DNA of 64,000 nucleotides from Clytia hemisphaerica (lineage: Eukaryota > Cnidaria > Hydrozoa > Leptothecata > Clytiidae). The notes under the pieces are model-generated. The model was not told the origin of the DNA. It ran no database searches and was given only the letters and a program-made list of their open reading frames with translations. This document shows positions 49,026 through 63,049 of the stretch, piece by piece. Location: assembly GCA_902728285.1 (NCBI GenBank), contig CACVBU010000865.1, forward strand, positions 3,363,008 through 3,427,007. Reading direction: 5' to 3'. Position 1 is the first letter of the stretch, and each line of letters starts with the position of its first letter. The position numbers and the translations under genes are program-made.

Positions 49026-52000
49026 TTAAAGCATGTTTAGATTCCCGTGGTATATGGACCCTTCTTTGAAAGCAGTTTCTTTATAAGTATCGCAATTGAG
49101 TGCTGACAGTGGTGGGGCATTGATCTTTCCGTTGACGCTAAATTTGGCGAGCTCCGGTCGTTTTAAACGGATTCTTTCCATTACGTCATGGTAGAGTTGG
49201 CTATCTTGGTGTCGAATAACGGATAGGTATTCGCATTCCCGGAATGATAATGAGCGGAACAGTGCTTTAGCGGACGGGCTTTCCCGGATGAAATAGATGA
49301 CCGTAATGGTATGTCCGGCGATATTGTGTAAGATGCCGAATGCGGAAATGAAGATTCCAGCAAGCATGAAGAACCAAAGAATGATGAAAATGTATTGATA
49401 CATCACGTTTAAGGAGATTTCACAAATGAATTTACTTTTATTGTTATATTTGAAAGTTTTAGTTGAGCTGGATTCGTAAATTTCACAAAAACCAAAAGTC
49501 GGCAGTAACACATCACCAGGTTTAACTGATGTCCCTGTTTTAAAGTCGTAAGACTCTTGATTCGGTAGTGCAGCCCAATCCAACCAGTTCTTACCGTATA
49601 GTTGGAAACCACCATTTAGCAGATGATCTGTAAGATAGAAAACACCAAGGTTGACAGCAAGGTACAAGATTTTGACCACCAGATTCATAAGGACATTGAA
49701 GCGCATTTGGAAGATGGTATTAATGTCGTAATTGAAGAAATTCTCCACAATATCTCCTCCGTTGACCTGTTATAGAGTGAAAGAAACAAAATTTATTTTA
49801 GACGAATCAAGACAATAACAATGAAAATTTTCACAAGAAGTAATGGCTTACATGGGCCAATGCTTCTTGAATTGGAGTGAAACTTTTGTCTTTTATAGAG
49901 ACATATAGGCTAGTAAATCTTATCTTCTATTTTAAGTGAGAAGTTTTACAGTAGTAGTAAGTAAGTCTGCGACCGCAGTCGGAGGCGACCCGAAGGCTCC
50001 TCTTTCGATAGCTATCTACCCGAATGTAGGGGAGGGCGCCACTATTTCTCCCTGGATTACTCCACTTACCCTTGATCCTTCACTTAATTCCTGAGCATCA
50101 AGCAGAGAGGTATCAAGTATCATTTTGGAAATCTTTGGTATGACCCGGCTGGGGGCTGAACCCACAACCTTGCGCACCATAGCCGGATGCTCTACCACTG
50201 CACTACGGTCGCTAGTTTTACAGACTTCCTATTCTTTCATGAATTTTTCGCGAGCATAAACTTTCGCGGATAGCCCTTTTAAGAATTTTCAAATACATTT
50301 ACTTTTGCACATTTGTCATATCCCTTTAAAGCAGAGCACCACGCATGCGCGAAAGGATAGTCTTGTTACGAGATCAACTATAGCAGCAAGTGTCCCTGTG
50401 GTCCATGTGTTCACATTGAATTTATGGAAAAGTTTTTTTAGGTACATTACTTTATCTTCGAAGTAAAAGCGAATAGAAAATTGACGAGGAAAAAATAGAC
50501 TGGAGTCATTAATAATACGATAATACGTGTCATACGGTAATAGCGATGTATCGGAGGATATCGAGAGCGACGGTAAGTGAAATGATACAAAACAAAGTCG
50601 ATAGTTGATGTACGGCTCTATATCGCCATTGCTCACCTAAACAGACGACGGTATTTTGGTGTTTTTACCGTCGTCGAGCAAAGTGGACGATGGTTTTGGA
50701 GACACGTCAGCTTTGCTTTATACCGTCCCCCTCGATTTATCTCGAATACACAAACTCGCTAATATAGCAAGAGGAGACGGCAGTAATGTTTGAAAGTGTC
50801 AAACCTTTTCTTTCTGGATGGTTTCTTTCAAACTTTGCACATCAGTGTTGAATATTTGGTAGATAATATATGGGAGATAATAAATAATGGCGGCACTAGC
50901 TACGAAGAAAGGCATCCATTGATATTGTAAGAAATACAAACGTCTCAACTCCATACAATCTGAAAGAAAGAATGAAAACCACTCTTCTATTTCTTTCCAT
51001 CTAAAAAAATTTGATGTTTTAACCAGAAAAAAAGAAACCACTCTTGTACTTCTTCCCAACTAAAAAGTTGAAGTTTTTAACCATTAACTTTGCCATTTAC
51101 TTAATTCAGTTCATACTGTAAGCCGTATCTTTATCAAACTTTTCTGTTATCTTTCTTAAAAAAACTACATAAGATTCTCTTTTATTCGAGATCTTTATAT
51201 CATTTAAGCTAATTTTCCAGTCCCGCGTTAAGGACAAACCCTTTAGAAAAACTTTCCATAATATTCGAATCTCTCTTGTAATTTGAACAAATAAGACTAA
51301 GTAATCTGTAAAACAACGGGCATAACAACGGAAGTAGCCATACAAATCATGGAAGCGGGTCTTACCGTCGTACTCACCATATTGCCCTTGCTTCATCTCG
51401 CATAATTGACCCTTGGCGTTGACGCCGTTCTTGGAGATATCTTTGGGAATGCCGTAATAATTCGTTTCGCCAATCAGTTCGGAAAGTTGAGGATAGACGT
51501 AAAATCCTGTGTATGAAGAGAGAAGTGAAAATTATTTGAATTTGTAAAGTCTTAATTGAGCAAAACTTAATGTGAGAAACCAATCGTACAAGCTACTATC
51601 ATCCAGTGACGTATTATCATATATGTGCTGGATATTGATTCCATAATAAACTGTGGATGAGGTGAAATTTGGTTGGCCTTGATTCCTTAGTGGTTTACGC
51701 CGGATTAACGCACTCGATTTAAAAACTGTCAGTGTGTCAGCGTCTCACAATTTCAGCGTAAAGCGTAAGGTTACAGCGTAAGAATCCTACCTCTCAATAC
51801 AGAACTGGGAAACCTCTCTAATAAAAAGCCAGTCGAAAATCCCATATTACTATTATCATATAGCACCCATATTACTGTATTATCATATAGCACCCATATT
51901 ACTGTATTATCATATAGCACCCATATTAATGTATTATCATATAGCACCCATATATCACTGTATTATCATATAGCACCCATATTACTGTATTATCATATAG

Positions 52001-54401
52001 CACCCATATTACTGTATTATCATATAGCACCCATATTACTGCATTATCATATAGCACCCATATTACTGCATTATCATATAGCACCCATATTACTGTATTA
52101 TCATGTAGCACCCATATTACTGTATTATCATATAGCACTCATATCACTGTATTATCATATAGCACCCATATTACTGTATTATCATCATATAGCACCCATA
52201 TACGTATTATCATATAGCACCCATATACTGTATATCATATAGATATCACCCATATCACTGTATTATCATATAGCACCCATATTACTGTACTATCATATAG
52301 CACCCATATTACTGTACTATCATATAGCACCCATATCACTGTATTATCATATAACACCCATATTACTGTATTATCATATAGCACCCATATTACTGTACTA
52401 TCATATAGCACCCATATTACTGTACTATCATATAGCACCCATATCACTGTATTATCATATAGCACCCATATTACTGTATTATCATATAGCACCCATATTA
52501 CTGTATTATCATATAGCACCCATATTACTGCATTATCATATAGCACCCATATTACTGTATTATCATGTAGCACCCATATTACTGTATTATCATATAGCAC
52601 CCATATCACTGTATTATCATATAGCACCCATATTACTGTATTATCATATAGCACCCATATTACTGTGTTATCATATAGCACCCATATCACTGTATTATCA
52701 TATAGCACCCATATCACTGTATTATCATATAGCACCCATATTACTGTACTATCATATAGCACCCATATTACTGTACTATCATATAGCACCCATATCACTG
52801 TATTATCATATAACACCCATATTACTGTATTATCATATAGCACCCATATTACTGTATTATCATATAGCACCCATATCACTGTATTATACGGATTATAAAC
52901 GACTCACTTGCTCACGATACCATTAGAACAATGGGCCACACCGTTACGTCGCATTCCACTTTTATGAAAATTAATCTCTTTTAGACAAAATAAGAAAAGG
53001 TGGCCTTCAAAGATATTATGTTTGTACTTTGCCACTTTCTATAATTATGGTCGAAATATATTGATATTTTAGTGTATTTTAACGTTTTTCAGAATCTAAA
53101 GTCCGCGCGAGAATTGCTATTTTAGCACCTCCGCTTTCTTTCATTGAATATTTCGAATTTAGAGGGGTTCGGTGGCTTCTAGGCTATATTCCAAGCCTTA
53201 TTCGAGCAAATTTGAGCTTTAAAATCCTGAGATCCTAAGGTCCCTTAAGTCTCATGCTAAAACTCAGAGTTAAAACTCTACTTTCCAATTGTAGTTTAAG
53301 GCGCTTAAAAATCATTTGTGGTGTTTAAAATTTCGCTGGGATATCCCTTTTGTCTCAAATATTTTGTCCAAGATTGTACAAAAAAGTTCTGAGATCGTCT
53401 TATATTCAAAAAACAGAATCAAAAATGAATTGAGATTACACAATAAAGATAGTCCCCACAACACACGAATAAAGAAATTAATGTTTTCACACACCTTGTA
53501 TCCAGCAAGCAGAATGAACAAAATCTTCGCCAACTTTGTGAAGGTCGATATCAGGAATCATACAATTCACAGTATCTTGAAACCAATCGAAACCCATCAC
53601 TAATGCGGAGACCTAAACATGAAAAAAGATCGTCTGACTTGTAAAGAAGTGGTCTATGGTGTCAGCTCTATAAATTCCTGGATTGAATCACCATTCTTTT
53701 TAATGTTTCGATCAGTTCTTAGATTATCTGTGGACTCAGAAAATCAATCGAAACACTATTCTACAATAGTCCATATGAGCTTTGGTGAATTCGACCCTAA
53801 TCCCGTAGCGAAATTGGAGTACAGTACTACACGCTTTTTTTTTTATAAGAATGGTGTTTTTTCATTTCATCATGGATATTCTTAACTTTTTGGAGAAAAT
53901 CATCCAAAAATATTCTTACGGTATTCTTATGTTAAGATCGAAGTTGGCAATCTACAGGTTAAAATGCATTAAAAATGGCATTCTTAGGTTCAGTTGCTAA
54001 ATTCCATGATGGTGATATTCTTACCATGTTCTTAATTTTTTGGCCATTTTCATCATGGACATTCTTATAAAGTGTATTCTTATAAAAAAAAAAGCGTGTA
54101 CACTGGAGTCTCCAGAGCTCGGAAACGCACGGGAAATTGACATTTGTTCGCGCGAGTAATAGAGTGTGATTTACAAGGCATTTTTCACTCACTGAACGAG
54201 CAAGAAACAAGACTTGATTGAGTTGAGTAATAGACGTTCGAGTTGACTTACGTTCGAGTAAAATACTTTTGAAAGAAAAACACTCACCATGAACATTTTG
54301 ACCATGAAGATACGCGAAAATTGATCCGTATAATCATCTTGACGTGTTTTTAACTTGATGGTGAAAATGTCTTTGATGTCACTGGAAATGAAGGACACCA
54401 T
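49026..54401 (-). CDS. inx: Innexin (second of two), gap junction protein
   Basis: Five coding exons on the minus strand: 54401-54288, 53612-53495, 51506-51366, 50959-50805, 49766-49026; phases agree and give 422 residues. Exons 3 and 4 have exactly the same lengths (141 and 155 nt) and phases as in the first innexin. Loop 1 cysteines C55 and C74 (VNCMIP...ACWIQG) and loop 2 FGFCEI...FICEI are present; QYQWMPFF opens the second helix. The tail differs from the paralogue. Exon 1 is split here by an intron after residue 38 that the paralogue lacks. An in-frame ATG at 54431 would add ten residues, but an acceptor-like CACAG at 54415-54417 suggests a 5' exon exists. The introns hold a long minisatellite and a SINE. 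Confidence 0.92.
49952..50213 (-). mobile_element. tRNA-derived SINE with target-site duplication
   Basis: Read on the minus strand, the head GCGACCGTAGTGCAGTGGTA then GAGCATCCGG is a tRNA-like A box and GGTTGTGGGTTCAGCCCCC a B box. About 180 bp of body follows, ending GGTCGCAGACTTACTTACTA. The direct repeat AGTTTTACAG flanks both sides (49942-49951 and 50214-50223), the mark of retrotransposition. It lies in the last intron of the second innexin. The anticodon arm does not fold well, so it is not a functional tRNA gene. Confidence 0.85.
51840..52888. repeat. 27-bp minisatellite (about 39 units) with 459-bp higher-order period
   Basis: The unit is TATTATCATATAGCACCCAT followed by ATTACTG, repeated with few variants (TCACTG, TACTATC, ATGTAGC, ATAACACCC). 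The variant block containing ATAACACCC occurs at 52351 and again at 52810, 459 bp = 17 units apart, with the same neighbouring variants in the same order. The region between 52130 and 52260 has irregular units. Because 27 is a multiple of three, both strands show long open frames (minus strand VIWVLYDNT repeated), which are not genes. It fills part of intron 2 of the second innexin. Confidence 0.92.
53046..53380. mobile_element. Dispersed MITE (CAATCATGGTCGAAAT family), copy 4
   Basis: Starts ATAATTATGGTCGAAATATA and ends TTTTGTCCAAGATTGTA. Closest to 36130-36415 over its whole length; it keeps the AACTCAGAGTTAAAACTCTA segment also seen in 11117-11466. In intron 2 of the second innexin. Confidence 0.7.
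53825..54105. mobile_element. TACACGCTTTTTTTT inverted-repeat element
   Basis: TACACGC then a T run and ATAAGAATGG at the left; AAAAAAGCGTGTA at the right. Inside are ATTCTTA motifs in both orientations (CATCATGGACATTCTTATAA). A relative lies at 59064-59371 in the RNF113 intron. This one is in intron 1 of the second innexin. Confidence 0.65.
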
Positions 54402-56084
54402 CTTGGCGCGCAAACTGTGGAAAATGAACATGATTGGTTGGTTTTAATCACGCGATTAAATATAAAGAGTAATGATTGGATCCTGGTATACATGCTAACT
54501 AATTGGTGATTTGAGTGCTATCGATCTAGTGTAACTTTTGAAATATTTTCTAACTTTTTCCACAAAAGTATAGATTCCCAGAAAAACACAACACGGAGGA
54601 GGTTTAAAAGTTCTTTATTTTTAAGAAAATCAAATCGACAATATCTCCTCCTCCTTGTAGAAAAGATAGAACATTGTGCTCTAAAGAAAACAAGTCCTTT
54701 TAACCTCTTCACCTGACCTTTGTCTATAAAAATGGCATGGCTGACATTGGTAAAAAAAAGATGGAAAAAGAAAATATTTCTGAAAGTTGTTTGTTCTCTT
54801 TCATATCGGTGAATTTGATGGCAATTTCTGTCACCCTTGGAATGTTTTGTTTATTCACATCTATCCCTATGGGCACGCAACGTCTTATGGGCATTCAATG
54901 GACGGCTTTAAGACCTTTGGACGTCCTAGAAACGTACATTAGACGTCCAAAAGACGTTTGTGCACATTGGGATGTAGTAAGATAATATATATAATACCTT
55001 GCAAAACCTTTTATTTGTGGTTAAAGAACAAAACACTCCTGTTTTTCGGGCTCAGTGGAAGTTTTTCCCTCAGTGGGGATGAAAATTTCTATATCGAAAT
55101 CCCATTGAAGATCTAGAGATTAAATTGTTCCCAGATCGAGATACCATCGATTTAAATACCAAATGGAGATGAAGTCAAAGTCAATTTCCGAGCTTGGCTG
55201 GAATTATGGGGCATTTCTTTCACACCGGACGAAAATTTTAGGCAAATCGATGTAAAGACGATGACAGCCAAATCTTCTTTGTCATAATGCTCCCTTAAAG
55301 TAGTTTAAATTACTTTTTTCGAATTTAGACAATATTTTAAAATCTCACCTTTAACAAATTTAGCGTAGCTCGTCCTTCAAGTGTGGAATCAACAAAAACG
55401 GACTAGATTAAAATATTCAAAATAATGATAAGCTCAATTCGTTAACAAAGCTGTCATAAAACTTATACGGTATTTTTAAATAGTATACATGACAATAATT
55501 TAAGTACTTTTTTTCGAAAGTAAAGGTTACCGTCATCTAACAATAATGGAAGGAACAGTAGGGTTATTGAGTTGAAACAGTCAATATTGTTCGTGAAAAG
55601 AAGGTCAAATTTATTGTTCTTTCAAATTTCAAATAAGATGGGGAAAAAGCTAAAGAAAAAGTAAAAGAACAAAAAATGAAGAATAGAAAAAAAAGCCTTG
55701 TTTTCTTTTATGAAACGGATCCATGAAAAATGCGGATACAATAATTCTATTAACACTTTCACCCCTAAGGTCGAGATAGTATTTTCAAAATAGAGTGGTC
55801 GATAGTCATAAATAAAACGTTACTTATCAATAAAAGTATTAAAAAATCGAGTTAATTTTTCACCTTTTTCTTTCCACCGCGATGACTTCATCATTTCACA
55901 GTCGTAATGTCAAATACCCCTGACTTGGATTCAAATTCAATTTGTCAATAGTTTTATCAAAACCTCCTGCAAAGTGTAATTCGGCCATAATCTAAACGTT
56001 ATAATCACCTTAAAGACGTAATACATGACATGTTTATAATATTTACCGACAATAAATTCTCTTAAAGGGTTTTTTTTTACATAA

Positions 56085-56292
56085 GTGTTTCCGTTTCATA
56101 TCAGACACATATTTCATATCAGGACAGTGTCTTGCTATTGTTGTATTATGCTGATATAAGCAAAAAATGCTTTTCTTTTCCTCTTTCTGACCAATCTTGC
56201 TCCACATCCATGCCAATCTAATGTTAAAACACTTGTAAAATAAAATTGATGAGTAAGCAAACGTTATCACTCTTATTTAAAAACAAAACCTT
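56085..56292. repeat. Dispersed repeat shared with 28624-28812
   Basis: Same ordered segments: CCGTTTCATATCAGACACAT, CTTTCTGACCAATCTTGCTC, CACATCCATGCCAATC, AAAATTGATGAGTAAGCAAA. Type unknown. Confidence 0.6.
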
Positions 56293-56954
56293 TAACTTTT
56301 TAATCTTAAGAATACTGAGCCTCAAAAATTTTGTTAATTTTTTTTAGTTAACTTAAAATTTTCCGTTCTTTCATCCAGAAGTTGCAAATTAAGCTTAACC
56401 ATTTTTAAACTTCCAAATGTCGAAATAATTATGTTCTTCCTTCCACATATGAGAAATATTATTTTCCGATTAAAATTTTCTTAGTAATTGAAGAATTTTA
56501 AGAATTTTCAGGCTCATTTCGAATTTTTCTTATAAAAAACATAAACGTTATTTGTTCCAGAACCAGCTTGACTCGTTAATACTTTCTCAGCCTCCTCAAT
56601 ACCAACAACCTCTCATCTCACAAACCCTGTAGGTTTTTTCAACGGACTGAAACTCGATGTAGATCGATCTGAAATTATATTTCCATGTTTCTTTTTGGCT
56701 GGGATTTGAATTCCATTGTTTTTAAGTCAGAAAATTCAGTTGGGATGAAAAAATAGCACAATATTTCCATCGAGGATTTGTTTATTTGATTATTTTAAGT
56801 GGGGGACAAAAATGGAGTATAATTTTCCAGTGGGGACGATATTTTGACAAATTTTTCTGGTGGGAGAGTCCCAACGGGTCTGTGAGAAGGGGGTGTATAC
56901 CAATAACCGTTAGGTTGGTTTCTTCAAAAGGAACATGCATGAAAATGTCCGTAC

Positions 56955-57195
56955 ATGGGGGGTGGAGGATATTTTGTCCGGGGGCAGCGAAAAACCAACA
57001 AAATTTGCCTTGTCCGGGGGGTAAATTTGCTCTGTCCGGGGGTAATTTGGGTTGTCCGGGGGGTCAACTGATACTTGACCGGGGGGGAAAAACCCGTTGT
57101 CCGGGGGGCCAAAAGTCACTTTGTCCGGGGGTAAATCACTGAAAATTGTTATATCCTCCACCCCCCATATTCAAATTTTTTCTGGAAAAGCCCAT
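56955..57195. repeat. G-rich array of TTGTCCGGGGG units inside inverted repeats
   Basis: Seven units of a GTCCGGGGG motif (one reads GACCGGGGGGG) spaced about 20-30 bp apart occupy 56985-57130. The array is enclosed by GGGGGGTGGAGGATAT at the left and ATATCCTCCACCCCCC at the right, an exact 16-bp inverted pair. Next comes TCTGGAAAAGCCCA, as at the end of 23655-23938. A non-autonomous element is likely. Confidence 0.7.
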
Positions 57196-57336
57196 TGTAT
57201 ATATTGTCAAATTTTATGAAGGTTGGTCTCCACCTTATAACATTTCTCATTATTGTTCGTCATATTAAAAAGTGCCTTGAAATAATACTCGGGTTGATGA
57301 ATCTAATTATCATTTAAAACAATCAAACATTTCATA

Positions 57337-60680
<3,344 letters not shown>

Positions 60681-61895
60681 TTAATTCAATTTTTGTCTTT
60701 CACAAATATCTTTGTTCATCATTTCCATTAAATCATCCAAACTTTCAAATGTTTTTATTTTCATATGATCCACCACACAATATGTCCCTCTAGTGGTCAA
60801 ATCTCCCGCCAATGATTGTAAACTGTAAGTAGTAACGTTTTTTCTTGAAAGAGGCTTGCACGGCAAATGGCCTCGATTATACCGGCTTGGATCTGGAATA
60901 TAGAAAGATACGACATTGTCTCCATCTTGTTGCTTTAGACTAAAGCCTGAATCTTCGATCGAAAAGTTTACATCAATATCAAAAAGTCTTGCCAATTTAT
61001 TCATTTTGAAAGTCCATATCCATGTAAAGGATAAGATCTTGATTTTCAACGGCTCTGCTTTTCTTTCTTTACGTAAAGCATTCGTTTTCCTCAATAAAGC
61101 AGAAAAATATGGCAAATATAGAAAGTTATTTATAAGAGGGAACACCGTGTAGACATGAACCAAAGTAATTCCATTCATACATGTTTCATTAAAAAGGTCA
61201 TCTCTTGAAAGAAGGTATCGGTACATGTATTCAAATCGGTCGAAATCTGGTTCTTTTATTAAGTTAAATAAATTTTCCAGTTGCATGTTTAACATTTCTT
61301 CAACTCTCAGATAAGAAGTAGATGAATCATCAAAGGAAAATCGATGAATCGGCAACCAATTTGGATAATAGCAATAATAATGACAATGAAGAATGATATT
61401 CCATTGCCGATCGTTTTGAAGTCTTTGTAATATTTCAAATTCTCCTCTTTCTCTGTAACTAAAGCTTTGATACAAAAAGACCAACGTTTGTTTGACAGTG
61501 TTATTTCCCATGACCTCTTCATTATAAAGACGTTTGAAGTATTTTACAAGATAACTTCGTGAAATATCTTCCGAATGTTTCGGATATCCATTTACATTCA
61601 AAAAATTCCTTTCAAAATGATTAACATTGAAGTTCGGTCGCCATTGAACAACAAAACCATCACTCGGAAGATATAAATTGATGGGGAAGCTATCTTCGTT
61701 CCGTGTTAAGGGTTCCAAACGATACAAGAGGAGATCCAGGAAATACATATCAGTATATTGATCTACAATAATGGTAACATTATTTTTTTGTGAACAAGCC
61801 AACATTTCGAAGTCTTGAAATTTGAACATGTCGGCTTTACATCCGTTTAATAACATAGTGAAGAAGATGGTAGCTGTAACCACCATACGGGTCAT
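60681..61895 (-). CDS. Intronless gene for an unrecognised secreted protein (404 aa)
   Basis: One open frame of 404 residues from ATG 61895; the frame is open a little upstream but without an ATG. The start MTRMVVTATIFFTMLLNGCK is a good signal peptide; a second ATG is three codons later. No other membrane helix is evident, and there are five N-glycosylation sequons (NVT, NNT, NET, NFS, NVT), which suits a secreted or lumenal protein. A strand-like NNVTIIVDQY and a later TLVFLYQSF followed by an alternating helix/strand pattern recall a VWA-type Rossmann fold, but the DxSxS metal site is missing, so this is only a guess. No intron, unlike every neighbour, so it could be an old retrocopy. I do not recognise the family. 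Confidence 0.75.
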   Translation of the reverse strand: MTRMVVTATIFFTMLLNGCKADMFKFQDFEMLACSQKNNVTIIVDQYTDMYFLDLLLYRLEPLTRNEDSFPINLYLPSDGFVVQWRPNFNVNHFERNFLNVNGYPKHSEDISRSYLVKYFKRLYNEEVMGNNTVKQTLVFLYQSFSYRERGEFEILQRLQNDRQWNIILHCHYYCYYPNWLPIHRFSFDDSSTSYLRVEEMLNMQLENLFNLIKEPDFDRFEYMYRYLLSRDDLFNETCMNGITLVHVYTVFPLINNFLYLPYFSALLRKTNALRKERKAEPLKIKILSFTWIWTFKMNKLARLFDIDVNFSIEDSGFSLKQQDGDNVVSFYIPDPSRYNRGHLPCKPLSRKNVTTYSLQSLAGDLTTRGTYCVVDHMKIKTFESLDDLMEMMNKDICERQKLN

Positions 61896-63049
61896 TTTAC
61901 AGATATTCAAGAAGCAATGCTTCTTCGATGATAACTCCAAACTGCGAACTTTATTATTATTACTTTTCTTAAGCCAATTTTTGAAATTTTTTAATCAAAA
62001 ATACATTAAAGAAATTAACTATTTTCTTTAAAGTCTTTTTGAAATTTTTGTATGTTGTATCAAATCTTCAATCGTTTTTTCTCAACTCATTTTCGCACTT
62101 AACAAACGACATGAGTGGAATGAGCACGTATTGTGCTGATTCGTTTGAAACGGAAATTTGATGGGAAACATTCTAAAACGAAAAGTCGAGCTAAAAGGTC
62201 TTGCTGGGTACGCCTAGTGGTTAAAGTTGAGGAACAAAAAAAGTGCCTACAACAACATATTTGCTGAACTTCGTCTACGTGGCCAAGAAGAATTTAGATC
62301 TGATTTAGAACTTATCCTATCTTTTACCCCTATCTCATATTACGTTTTAAAAATTCCAAACGCTAGAAAATCCATTCATTGAAAAAATGTACAGAACTAT
62401 CATGTCGGTGGCTTTGATCTCAAGAGAAGTGAAGAAAAAAACTTTAAACTCTTTACCAAAAAAATGGTAAAGAATCGCAAGAAATAATTTCTTTTTCAAG
62501 AATTTATACGTCTTTATTGCTCCGGCCTAGGAGCCTTTAATTCTCTCTTCCGACGGTCAAGACATTTTTTGTTTGTTTATCTAATCCGATAATCTATTCC
62601 GATTTAATAAAAACGGATTATCTGGATTTCGATAATATTGCGAAAGTATTTAGAAAAGATGGCTGCCGAAAGTGGGCTTAGCTGCAAATCTCAGTGAAAG
62701 ATAGTGATCATTTTCGTCATTATTCATGATGTTTTGGACATGATTTATGAGAATTCTGATGCATACTGGTCTATAACAATGTGGAAAGACTTTGGAGAAA
62801 TTTTGGCCATGAATAGACCTTTTTTCAAAGAGGACGTCCTGTTGAATAATTATGTAGTCCAGCCATAAAAACAATGATAGAGCCATGCATAATTACTGTA
62901 TCATGTATATTGTAATAATTATGCACGGTTTTATCATTGTTTTTCTGCTGGACTACATAATTATTCAACAGGGTGGCCTCTTTGAAAAAAGGTCTATTAA
63001 ATCTTGCATATGGCTAACTTCTCTAGTTTTATGGACGCACAAAACAACC
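61896..63049. other. Upstream region of the secreted-protein gene, no gene recognised
   Basis: AT-rich sequence without recognisable exons. It contains one large palindromic MITE (62816-62994, listed separately) and shows no resemblance to the missing RNF113 N-terminus. Confidence 0.5.
62816..62994. mobile_element. Palindromic MITE with about 80-bp arms, TA-flanked
   Basis: GACCTTTTTTCAAAGAGGAC, CCTGTTGAATAATTATGTAG, TCCAGC and AACAATGATA at the left recur inverted at the right (TATCATTGTTTTTCTGCTGG, ACTACATAATTATTCAACAG, CTCTTTGAAAAAAGGTC). TA flanks both ends (62814-62815 and 62995-62996). Almost the whole element is one hairpin. Confidence 0.8.

Larger units (their letters stand above)
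54432..57336. other. Intergenic stretch upstream of the second innexin
   Basis: No coding exon recognised. Recognisable content: an ACGTC-rich hairpin (about 54862-54972), CCCCACTG-rich repeat remnants (55050-55150 and 56640-56897), the dispersed repeat at 56085-56292 and the GTCCGGGGG array at 56955-57195. Any 5' exon and promoter of the second innexin should lie here but I could not identify them. Confidence 0.45.

Noticed and set aside
50016..50198. Minus-strand frame of 60 codons
   Set aside because: Lies within the tRNA-derived SINE.
50139..50212. Possible functional tRNA gene on the minus strand
   Set aside because: A and B boxes are present but the anticodon and acceptor stems do not pair, and the segment continues into a SINE body with target duplications.
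52235..52879. Long minus-strand open frame of repeated VIWVLYDNT units
   Set aside because: It is a by-product of a 27-bp minisatellite whose period is divisible by three; the opposite strand is open too, and no start context or splice partner exists.
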